NCBI GenBank assembly: GCA_001311545.1
Contig: BBBL01000132.1
Location: 1-5,242 of the forward strand
Length of the DNA stretch: 5,242 nt
Reading direction: 5' to 3'
Source of the DNA: Thermus kawarayensis JCM 12314
GTDB taxonomy: Bacteria > Deinococcota > Deinococci > Deinococcales > Thermaceae
Shown: positions 1 through 5,242 of the stretch, piece after piece
Position numbering within the stretch: position 1 is the first letter of the stretch
How the letters are laid out: each line of letters opens with the position of its first letter
Program-made: the position numbers and the translations under genes
The notes under the pieces: model-generated
Told to the model about the DNA's origin: nothing
The model's database searches: none
The model's input: the letters and a program-made list of their open reading frames with translations, nothing else

Positions 1-105
1 CCAGGCCCGGTGCCCCCTTCCACCAGAGCCGCCCCACCGCCACCCCACCCAGCCCGCGAAAAGGGCCGAGCCGAAGAGGGTGGAAAGGAGGAGGCAGGAA
101 GGCAT
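1..105 (-). CDS. Start of a probable membrane or exported protein (partial, cut by window edge)
   Basis: An ATG lies 5 nt after the stop codon of the upstream kinase, and 35 codons can be read before the window ends. The peptide begins MPSCLLLSTLFGSALFAGW, a hydrophobic stretch that suits a signal peptide or an N-terminal membrane helix. After that the literal frame becomes Gly/Arg-rich (WRWGGSGGRGHRAW) and no longer looks like a protein. Adding one G to the G4 run at 43-46 instead gives GWVGVAVGRLWWKGAPGL, which extends the helix and ends in a more normal sequence. Given the indels elsewhere in the window, such a shift is likely. I see no clear ribosome binding site, so translation may be coupled to the kinase gene. 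Family unknown. The gene is inferred from position and hydrophobicity only. Confidence 0.4.
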   Translation of the reverse strand, partial: MPSCLLLSTLFGSALFAGWVGWRWGGSGGRGHRAW

Positions 106-110
106 GGGCG

Positions 111-883
111 CTAAAAGGGGAAGGCCTCGAGGGCTTCTCTGGCGGTGGGAAAGCGCGCTTTCGGGTTTTTGGCCAGAAGCCGATCTATGTACGCCGCTTC
201 CTCGGGGGTGAGGTGGGGCAGAGGGGGGACCTCTCCTTGGAGGTGGCCCAGGAGCACCTCCTCGGGGCTTCCCACAAAGGGGTGTTCGCCGGAGAGGATC
301 CAGTAGAGGATGATGCCGGCCGCGTAGACGTCGGCTCCGGCTCCGGGCTCTTCCCTAGAACCTGTTCGGGGGCCAGGTAGGGCAGGGTGCCCAGGCGCAG
401 GGGGCGCTTGAAGGTTTCCAAGGCGGGGCCCGAGAGGTCAAAGTCCACAAGCCTCGCCTCGTCGGTGCCGGCCACGATGAGGTTCTCCGGCTTCACGTCC
501 CGGTGGACCAGGCCCTTCTCGTGCATGTGGGCCAGGGCCTCTAGGAGTTGCCGGAAGACGAAGAGGGCCCTCCTGCGCTCCGGGCGGCGGAGCATCCAGC
601 GGCCCATCTCCTCCCCCGGGGCGTAGGCCAGGAGGAGGGCGGGGCCTTCCTCCAGATCCAAAGCCTCCAGCACCGGGTTGAGGTTGGGGTGGGAGAGCCT
701 CTTTCCCACCCAAAGCTCCCGGTCCCGCCGGGCCTCGGCCCCCTTGGGGAAGACCTTGAGGGCGTAGGGGGTGCCGAAGGGGTCAAAGGCCAGGTAGACC
801 GTGGCCAGGGCCCCCCGGCCCAAAGGGCGCACCACCCGGTAGCGCTCGTGGAGGGTCTTCCCCGCCAGGCTCACCGCCTCCAC
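111..883 (-). CDS. Hanks-type (eukaryotic-like) Ser/Thr protein kinase, frameshifted
   Basis: Cytosolic protein kinase that transfers phosphate from ATP to Ser/Thr of unknown targets. Visible motifs: glycine loop GRGALATV (22-29, with Ala27 at the third Gly), Lys43 in YALKVF, helix-C Glu56, catalytic HRDVKPEN (127-134, Asp129), metal-binding DFD (147-149, normally DFG), GTLPYLAPE (165-173). After Q174/V175 the frame breaks near 359-361. Read literally, it ends at position 185 with 232 aa of nonsense tail. Moving by one base restores the C-lobe: GADVYAAGIILYW (183-195), SGEHPF, and NPKARFPTAREAL near the end, with stop TAG at 111-113. The repaired protein is 257 aa, a kinase domain only, with no membrane helix or sensor domain. 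The listed start is GTG at 883. A downstream in-frame GTG at 874 (codon 4) fits a leaderless promoter better. Family assignment is firm; the substrate is unknown. Confidence 0.9.
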
Positions 884-887
884 TATA
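872..887 (-). promoter_or_regulatory. Candidate leaderless promoter -10 box (TATAGT) for the kinase gene
   Basis: On the minus strand TATAGT (887-882) is a 5/6 match to TATAAT. It overlaps the annotated GTG start at 883, so both cannot be right as drawn. Seven nucleotides after it (GGAGGCG) comes another in-frame GTG at 874-872. A TANNNT box 6-8 nt before the start codon is the known layout of leaderless genes in Deinococcus-Thermus. No good -35 box is seen at 15-18 nt upstream; GTGAAA at spacing 15 is the best. The competing reading is initiation at 883 from a GAGGTG Shine-Dalgarno at 902-897, whose 13-nt spacing is long. Confidence 0.4.
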
Positions 888-919
888 CCCGCCCCTCACC
901 TCTTTCACCTGGAAGCCGT

Positions 920-931
920 TAGGATTTTCCC
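920..931 (+). promoter_or_regulatory. Start signal of the patatin-like gene: AGGA ribosome binding site or TAGGAT -10 box
   Basis: Just before the GTG at 932 lies TAGGATTTTCCC. AGGA (921-924) with a 7-nt spacer works as a Shine-Dalgarno. The same bases read as TAGGAT (920-925), a TANNNT box 6 nt before the start, which would suit a leaderless transcript. No TTGACA-like box is seen about 17 nt upstream, so the ribosome-binding-site reading is slightly preferred. Either way it supports GTG 932 as the start. Confidence 0.4.
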
Positions 932-1681
932 GTGCGTGGCCTGGCGCTTTCCGGAGGTGGGGCCCGGGGTCTCGCCCACATCGGGGCCCTGGAGGTCTTT
1001 TTGGAAGCGGGCCTGGACTTCCAGGTGGTGGCGGGCACCAGCATGGGGGCCATCGTGGGGGCCCTCTTCGCCGCGGGAAAAGGCCCGGCGGAGATGCTGG
1101 CCTTGGCCCGGAAGACCCCCTGGCTGGGCCTTTTGGGCCTCTCCCCCAGGGAGGGGCTTTTCTCCCGCAGGAAGCTTAAGGACTTTCTGGCCGAGCACCT
1201 GCGGGACCTTTGCGGGGCTCAAGCGCTCCCTGGTGGTGACCGCCGTGGACGTGGTCTCGGGAAGGCTGGTCTTCCTGACCCAAGGGGACCTGCCGAGCGC
1301 CGTGCTGGCCTCGGCCGCCTACCCCGGCCTTCTGGCCCGGTGGAGCGGGAGGGCCGGTTTCTGTTTGACGGGGGGGTGCTGGACAACCTGCCCGTGGACG
1401 CCGCCCGCCTCCTGGGGGCAGGGGAGGTCTACGCCGTGGACGTGACCCCGGAGAGGGCGGTGGAGGGGGTGCCCCGGGGCCTCCTTTCCCTGGCCCGGCG
1501 GGCGGTGGACCTGATGCAGGCCCACCTCACCTCCGTGCGCCTCACCCTCTACGCCCCGGAGGTCTACGTCCGGCCGGGCCTCCAGGGGGTGGGCATAGAG
1601 GACTTCCGCCGCCTGGAGGAGATCGTGGAGGCGGGCCGCCAGGCGGCGCGGGCGGCCCTTGCTAAAGTGGGAGGGGTATGA
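932..1681 (+). CDS. Patatin-like phospholipase/esterase, with two opposite frameshifts
   Basis: Serine lipid hydrolase with a Ser-Asp dyad, related to the bacterial RssA-like patatin group. The oxyanion-hole loop SGGGARG (7-13), nucleophile elbow GTSMG (35-39, Ser37) and DGG (Asp146, in [11 protein letters not shown]) are all present. There is no signal peptide, so it is probably cytosolic or peripheral to the membrane. The 249-codon frame is open throughout, but residues about 93-135 are out of frame. Between about 1208 and 1338 the neighbouring frame encodes the family's conserved middle block, including [18 protein letters not shown] and [18 protein letters not shown]. Removing one base near 1208-1211 (or adding two) and adding one C in the run at 1336-1338 gives a continuous family-like protein of about 249-250 aa. 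Starts at GTG. Its TGA overlaps the ATG of the signal peptidase gene (ATGA), so the two are probably co-translated. Lipid substrate unknown. Confidence 0.88.
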   Translation: MRGLALSGGGARGLAHIGALEVFLEAGLDFQVVAGTSMGAIVGALFAAGKGPAEMLALARKTPWLGLLGLSPREGLFSRRKLKDFLAEHLRDLCGAQALPGGDRRGRGLGKAGLPDPRGPAERRAGLGRLPRPSGPVEREGRFLFDGGVLDNLPVDAARLLGAGEVYAVDVTPERAVEGVPRGLLSLARRAVDLMQAHLTSVRLTLYAPEVYVRPGLQGVGIEDFRRLEEIVEAGRQAARAALAKVGGV

Positions 1682-2483
1682 AGGCCTTCTGGGAGTACCT
1701 GTTCAAGGAGTGGTTCCGCCAGGTGGGGGAGGCCCTTTTGGTGGCCTTTCTGGTCACCACCTTCGTCTTCACCACCGTGGGGGTGGTGGGGCAGAGCATG
1801 TTCCCCACCTTGAGAAACGGGGAAAGGGTCCTGGTGCCCAAGTGGGAGACCTGGCTGGTGCGTTTTGGCCTCATGGAGTGGCGGCGGGGGAGATCGCCAT
1901 CCTGAAGCCCCCCGAGGGCACGCCCTACGCCACCGCCCGTTTCCCCGTCCTGGGCTTTTCCTTCCGCGCCTTTTTCATCAAGCGCATCGTGGCCGTGCCC
2001 GGGGACGAGGTCTATATAGAGCGGGGCGTGGTGCACGTGAACGGCGTGCCCCTCCCGGAAACCCACATCACCGACCACCTCTCCCCCTGGCCCGACTCCT
2101 ATCCCGGGGTCTGCTACAAAGAGGGGCGCATGACCCGGATCATCACCCAGCAGGGGGACTTCCCGGTGGACCTCCTGCCCGCCTACCTGAAGCCCTTGAG
2201 GGAGATGCTCCTGCCGCCTTCCCAGGAGGTGCTGGACCGGAGCCGGCTGGAGGAGTCCTGCGAGGTGGGCCGCATCAAGCTGAAGAAGGGCTACTACTTC
2301 GTCATGGGGGATAACCGCACCCTGGGGGGTTCGGAGGACTCCCGCACCTTCGGCCCCGTGCCCCAGGAGGCCATCGCCGGCCGGGCGAGCTTCGTTTGGT
2401 GGCCCGTCTTCGTGCGGGACGAGGGAGGCTTGCGCCTCAACTGGCGGAGGCTTACCCCTCCTCCCGCCTACCGGCTTCCGTGA
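1678..2483 (+). CDS. lepB: Type I signal peptidase (leader peptidase), frameshifted
   Basis: Membrane protease that removes signal peptides from proteins exported by Sec or Tat. One N-terminal membrane helix (about 16-38) is followed at once by the Ser box GQSMFPTL (Ser40) on the outer face. The general-base Lys102 lies in [13 protein letters not shown], and [17 protein letters not shown] (211 onward) is the conserved C-terminal box. The frame breaks in the G5 run at 1886-1890. Read literally, the protein stops after 75 aa, before the catalytic Lys. One extra G gives [15 protein letters not shown] and a 268-aa enzyme ending with TGA at 2481-2483. A long insert (about 124-204) separates the Lys region from the GDN box and holds the protein's only two cysteines (146, 195). 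GGAGG at 1670-1674 precedes the ATG, which overlaps the patatin stop. The 3' end overlaps lutC tail to tail. Confidence 0.93.
2452..2483. other. Tail-to-tail overlap of lepB and lutC
   Basis: The lepB stop (TGA, 2481-2483, plus strand) lies beyond the lutC stop (TAA, 2452-2454, minus strand), so the last 32 bp code on both strands. There is no intergenic room for a terminator, and I see no hairpin with a U-run near either end. The two converging transcripts probably overlap at their 3' ends. The overlap depends on the repaired lutC frame. In the literal reading lutC stops earlier, at 2752. Confidence 0.7.
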
Positions 2484-3039
2484 GCACGGCCACCACCAGC
2501 CTCCCGGGCCCGTGGACCCCCTTCACCATCACCTGGCCGATGTCGGCGCTCTTGGAAGGCCCGGAGTGGAGGCCGAGGGCGCTGGGGAGGCCCCTGAGGT
2601 CCCTTCAGGGCCTCCAGGAGGGTGCCGTACACCCTCTTTTCCTCCACGAAGACCAGGTGGGTGGGGGGGAGGAGCTGGACCTTTCGGCCGTCCTCGCCGG
2701 ATAGGGCCACGCTTCCCGTTTCCGCCACGGCGAAGAGGGCGTAGGAGACGCCTAAGGGGGCCTCCTCGGGGGAAGCCCGGGGAGGGGGGGCTTGAGGTCT
2801 TCGGGAAGGGTCTTGCCCAAGGCGGCCCCGGGAAGCCCCTGCGCCAGGCTTAGGGCAAAGGCTTTGGCCTCTTCCCGGGGAAGCCTAAGGGCTCCGCCCC
2901 GTTTTCCCTGAAGGCGCTTGAGGAGGAGGTCCACGGGGTCTTCGGGAAGGGGGGTGTGGGGGTGCTCGGGGAGGAGGGCCCTGGGCCTCCCCTTGAGGGC
3001 CCGCTCTACCCGGGCGAGGATCCTGGTCCTAGCGTCCAT
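2452..3039 (-). CDS. lutC: Lactate utilization protein C (LUD domain), two frameshifts
   Basis: Third subunit of the LutABC complex, which oxidises L-lactate to pyruvate in the cytosol. A LUD-domain protein begins MDARTRILARVERALKGR. Read literally, it ends at 2752 after 95 aa. Adding one C to the C5 run (plus-strand G5 at 2768-2772) joins it to EEAPLGVSYALFAVAETGSVAL and then LLPPTHLVFVEEKRVYG. A second change near 2604-2605 (one extra A, or two missing bases) leads into RDLRGLPSALGLHSGPSKSAD and DIGQVMVKGVHGPGRL, the typical LutC C-terminus. The AETGS and KSADI/GVHGP blocks are the family signatures. The repaired protein is 195 aa, normal for LutC. Its ATG overlaps the end of lutB by 11 nt and has a full Shine-Dalgarno. 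It is the last gene of the operon. Confidence 0.9.
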
Positions 3040-4424
3040 CCCGCACCTCCTTTAGCTCCTTCCAGAGCTCGTGGAAGGCCTTGGGGCTGGGCTTTAGAGG
3101 GCCCCTGCCCTCGGTCCAGGCCTTGAGGAGAGGGAGGAGGTCCTGGGGCAGGGGGAGGCCCCTTAGCCCCTTGGAGAAGAGGCGGTAGAGGGCAGGGCTT
3201 TCCATCACTTGGCGGAAGGCCTTCATGGCGGCCCTTTCCCAGGGGGGGGCGAGGCCCTCGGCCACGGCCCGGTGCCGCCAGGTGAGGAGGAGCTTGGGGA
3301 TGGGGATCTTCACCGGGCAGGCCTCGAGGCAGGCCCCGCAGAGGGTGGAGGCGTAGGGGAGGGAGTAGGCCTCCTCCAGGGTGAGGAGGCCGGGGTCCAG
3401 CACCGCCCCGATGGGCCCGGAGTAGACGTAGCCGTAGGGGTGTCCCCCGGTCTGGCGGTAGACGGGGCAGGCGTTGAGGCAGGCCCCGCAGCGGAGGCAG
3501 CGGAGCACCTCCCAGGCCTCGAGGTCGTGGAGGAGGGCGGTGCGGCCATGGTCCACCAGGACCACGTGCACCTCCTCCGGGCCCTCCTCCCCCTCCTTGG
3601 CCGGGCCCTGGATGAGGGAGACGAAGGTGGAAAGGCGCTGTCCCGTGGCCGCCCGGGCGGTGAGGGGGAGGAAGAGGGCGAGGTCAGCAAAGCGGGGAAG
3701 GAGCTTCTCTATCCCCACGAAGGCCACGTGCACCCGGGGGAGGGAGGTGGAAAGCCTTATGTTCCCCTCGTTCTCCATGAGGCCAGGGTGCCGGTCTCGG
3801 CCACCAGGAAGTTGGCCCCGCTGATGCCGAGCCCGGCCGAGAGGAAGGCCTCCCGGAGCACCTTCCGGGCCACCTGGGCCAGGGCCTCGGGGGGAGCGTC
3901 CAAAGGGGTGCCGAGGCGCTCGTGGAAGAGCCTTTGGATCTCCTCCAGGGAGAGGTGGATGGCCGGCCCCACGATGTGGCTTGGGGGCTCGCCCAAAAGC
4001 TGGATCAGGTACTCCCCGAGGTCGGTCTCGTAGACCTCCACCCCCAAGGACTCCAGGAGGGGGTTCACGGCGAGCTCCTCGGTGAGCATGCTCTTGGCCT
4101 TCACCGCCCGCCTCACCCCGTGCCTTTGGACGATCTCCCTGAGGACCCGGTGGGCGTCCTCGGGGGTTTCCGCCCAGTGCACCCGGACCCCGTTTTCCAG
4201 AAGGCGCTTTTCCGCGAGTTCCAGGTAGCGGTCCAGGTGGCTTAGGACGTGGTCCTTCACCGCCTTGGCCCTCTCCCGCCACTCCTCTATGGGGACCTCG
4301 GCGTAGGCCCGGAGGCGGTTCCTTTCAAAGTGGAGGGTGGCCCCGGTGACCGCCTCCCGCACCCCGGGCTTTTCCCTTAAAAGCCTTGCCGCCTCCTTGG
4401 GGTAGAGCTTCGCCTTAGCCGCAT
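3029..4424 (-). CDS. lutB: Lactate utilization iron-sulphur protein B, frameshifted
   Basis: Iron-sulphur subunit of the LutABC L-lactate oxidation complex (YkgF family). It has an N-terminal LUD region with SKSMLTEEL-type (here AKSMLTEELAVN), ETDLGEYLIQL, PPSHIVGPAIH and AETGTLALMENEGNIRLST blocks, then a ferredoxin-like region: CLRCGACLNACP (310-321) and LCGACLEACPVKIP (from 362). The second motif has three Cys, with Ser where a fourth could be. The frame breaks at 3781-3782, where one missing C turns LALMENEGN into ASWRTRGT and a stop. At the 5' end the frame runs on from lutA without a stop. I place the start at ATG 4424, preceded by GGGAGG (4433-4428); this needs one added base at 4417, giving MRLKAKLYPKEAARLL and 465 aa, close to known LutB lengths. 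GTG starts further in would lose conserved sequence. TAG stop at 3029-3031. Confidence 0.92.
3045..3053 (-). promoter_or_regulatory. Strong ribosome binding site of lutC inside lutB
   Basis: AAAGGAGGT on the minus strand matches the 16S anti-Shine-Dalgarno almost fully, with 5 nt (GCGGG) before the lutC ATG at 3039. The same bases encode LKEV near the lutB C-terminus. It fixes the lutC start and suggests efficient independent initiation in addition to coupling through the lutB/lutC overlap. Confidence 0.75.
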
Positions 4425-5123
4425 AGGCCTCCCAGAGCAGGGTGGCCAAGGGGGCCACCCGGAGGGGTTTGCCCTTCTTGCCCAGGCGCCCCGAGAGGTG
4501 GAGGAGGCAGCCCGCGTCCGTGGAGGTGAGGACCTCGGCTTCGGTAGGGTGGAAAGCTTCCGGTCCGCCATGGCCAAGGAGACCTCGGGGAGCTTCACCG
4601 CGAAGAGCCCCCCGAAGCCGCAGCACTCCTCCGAAGCCTCCCAGGGGGAGAGCTCCGCCCCGGCGTTTTGGAGGAGGAGGAGAGGTTCTTCCCTCACCCC
4701 AAGCTCCCTCAGGGCGTGGCAGCCGTGGTGGTAGGCCACCTTCTTCCCCTTGAGGCCCTCCCCCAGCTTCTCCACCCCCAGGACCCGCACCAGAAACTGG
4801 GAGAGCTCGTAGGTTTTTCCCGCCATCTCCAGGGCCTCCTTGTTCCCGGGAAGGAGCTCTGGGTAGTGGTTCTTGACCATGCTGGCGCAGCTTCCCGAGG
4901 GCAGGACCACGTACTCCGCCTCCTCAAAGACCCTCAGGGTCCTCTTGGCCAGGAAGCGGGCCTCGTCCCAGTGGCCGGCGTTAAAGGCGGGCTGGCCGCA
5001 GCAGGTCTGGCCCTCCGGGAAGTCCACCTCCACGCCCAGGGCCCTTAGGAGCCTCACCGCCGCCACGCCGGCCTCGGCGTAGAACTGGTCCGCCAGGCAG
5101 GTGATGAAGAGGGCCACGCGCAT
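4415..5123 (-). CDS. lutA: Lactate utilization protein A (CCG-domain oxidoreductase subunit), frameshifted
   Basis: Subunit of the LutABC complex that oxidises L-lactate to pyruvate. It belongs to the cysteine-rich CCG-domain family (also found in GlpC and HdrB). Two CCG repeats are visible: TCCGQPAFN (40-48) with LPSGSCAS (Cys79), and YHHGCHALRELG (Cys135) with EECCGFGGLFAVKLPEV (from 165), followed by STDAGCLLHLSGRLG. The frame breaks at 4543-4544. One missing C turns KLSTLPEAEVLTSTDAG into KLSTLPKPRSSPPR, and the literal 248-aa product loses its last conserved Cys. After repair the frame has no stop and runs into lutB. One further base at 4417 creates TAA and ends the protein at LLWEAYAA, 236 aa, the usual LutA size. 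First gene of lutABC. The ATG at 5123 is supported by a -10 box 8 nt upstream. Alternative: a true lutA-lutB fusion, judged less likely. Confidence 0.92.
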
Positions 5124-5137
5124 TTGGCCCTAGCATA
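5121..5137 (-). promoter_or_regulatory. Candidate leaderless promoter of lutABC (TATGCT)
   Basis: On the minus strand TATGCT (5137-5132) lies 8 nt (AGGGCCAA) before the lutA ATG. This is the TANNNT-near-start geometry of leaderless genes in this phylum. No purine-rich Shine-Dalgarno stands at normal spacing; AGGG is only 4 nt from the ATG. The -35 position reads TAGGCG, a weak match. The gap to the upstream histidine kinase gene is 33 nt, so read-through from that gene is also possible. I see no palindromic operator in this short gap. Confidence 0.45.
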
Positions 5138-5156
5138 CCCGAGGCCGGGGGAGCGC

Positions 5157-5242
5157 CTACTCCTCCTCCAGGAGGGGGAGCCGCACCCGGAAGACCGTGC
5201 GCCCGGGGCGGCTTTCCACGGAGATCCCCCCCCGTGGGCCTG
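5157..5242 (-). CDS. C-terminal end of a sensor histidine kinase (partial, frameshifted)
   Basis: The minus strand encodes ISVESRPGRTVFRVRLPLLEEE followed by TAG (5157-5159); the phrase fits the last ATP-binding (G2-box) strand pair of a HATPase_c domain, normally AHGG-x-I-x-V-x-S-x-PG-x-GT-x-F-x-V-x-LP. Just before it is a run of eight G (plus-strand C8, 5226-5233). Nine G would give QAHGGGISVES, the expected motif, while eight puts the AHGG part out of frame. Only about 28 codons are in the window, so the sensor input, the phosphoacceptor His and any partner response regulator are not visible. It ends 33 nt upstream of lutA on the same strand. A regulatory link to lactate use is possible but not shown. 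Confidence 0.75.
   Translation of the reverse strand, partial: GPRGGISVESRPGRTVFRVRLPLLEEE

Noticed and set aside
111..883. Decaying pseudogene cluster
   Set aside because: All active-site residues and flanking motifs remain in every gene, on both strands, and each break is a single base.
548..922. Plus-strand open frame of 124 codons opposite the kinase
   Set aside because: Shadow of the kinase gene: low-complexity composition, and it ends in the divergent control region.
1880..1895. Programmed ribosomal frameshifting in lepB or other genes
   Set aside because: The sites are plain G/C runs without a shared slippery heptamer or stimulator, and breaks occur in every gene, including unrelated ones.
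2495..2525. GC-rich self-complementary stretch (CCCGGGCCCGTGGACCCC) as a terminator
   Set aside because: It lies inside lutC coding sequence, encoding KGVHGPGR, and has no following T-run.
3209..4033. Long plus-strand open frame of 274 codons opposite lutB
   Set aside because: It is antisense to the conserved lutB sequence. Its Gly/Glu/Val/His-rich product is the usual shadow of a GC-rich gene and has no recognisable motif.
3757..4626. A true LutA-LutB fusion protein
   Set aside because: The joined frame exists as read, but the lutA part is already frameshifted, and one added base at 4417 gives normal ends for both genes.

Overview
The window is very GC-rich, has G or C at nearly every third codon position, packs its genes tightly and has almost no intergenic DNA. 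Together with the protein style (Arg/Leu/Glu/Ala/Pro-rich, few Asn/Gln/Ser), this suggests a Thermus-like thermophile of the Deinococcota. That is an inference from composition and recognisable proteins; no search was run. It looks like ordinary chromosome. I see no mobile element, tRNA, rRNA, CRISPR array or phage gene, and no convincing new system.

Layout, left to right. (1) Minus strand, 1-105: the start of a probable membrane or exported protein, cut by the window edge. (2) Minus strand, 111-883: a small Hanks-type Ser/Thr protein kinase, 5 nt upstream of gene 1 and probably co-transcribed with it. (3) A 48-bp divergent region with promoter-like elements. (4) Plus strand, 932-1681: a patatin-like phospholipase/esterase, then type I signal peptidase (lepB, 1678-2483) joined by an ATGA stop/start overlap. 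(5) Minus strand, 5123 down to 2452: a lutA-lutB-lutC operon (L-lactate to pyruvate oxidation by an iron-sulphur complex), with a leaderless-type promoter before lutA. lutC and lepB converge and overlap by 32 bp. (6) Minus strand, 5157-5242: the last codons of a sensor histidine kinase, upstream of lutA.

The most striking property is that almost every gene is broken by one or two single-base frame changes. I count about ten in 5.2 kb, mostly a missing G/C in a run, and each is repaired by one base with full restoration of family motifs. At the lutA/lutB junction one missing base removes both the lutA stop and the lutB start frame, making a false lutA-lutB fusion. In the patatin gene two opposite shifts leave a 249-codon open frame that hides about 43 wrong residues. 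The simplest reading is uncorrected indel error in a draft sequence and not mass pseudogenisation. Coordinates below give the intended gene extents, and residue numbers are for the repaired proteins unless stated.

Biologically, the lut operon lets the cell use lactate. The signal peptidase matures exported proteins. The kinase and phospholipase sit back to back on a shared control region. The distinct points worth checking are a DFD in place of DFG in the kinase, leaderless promoter geometry that would move the kinase start, and a two-cysteine extracytoplasmic insert in the signal peptidase.
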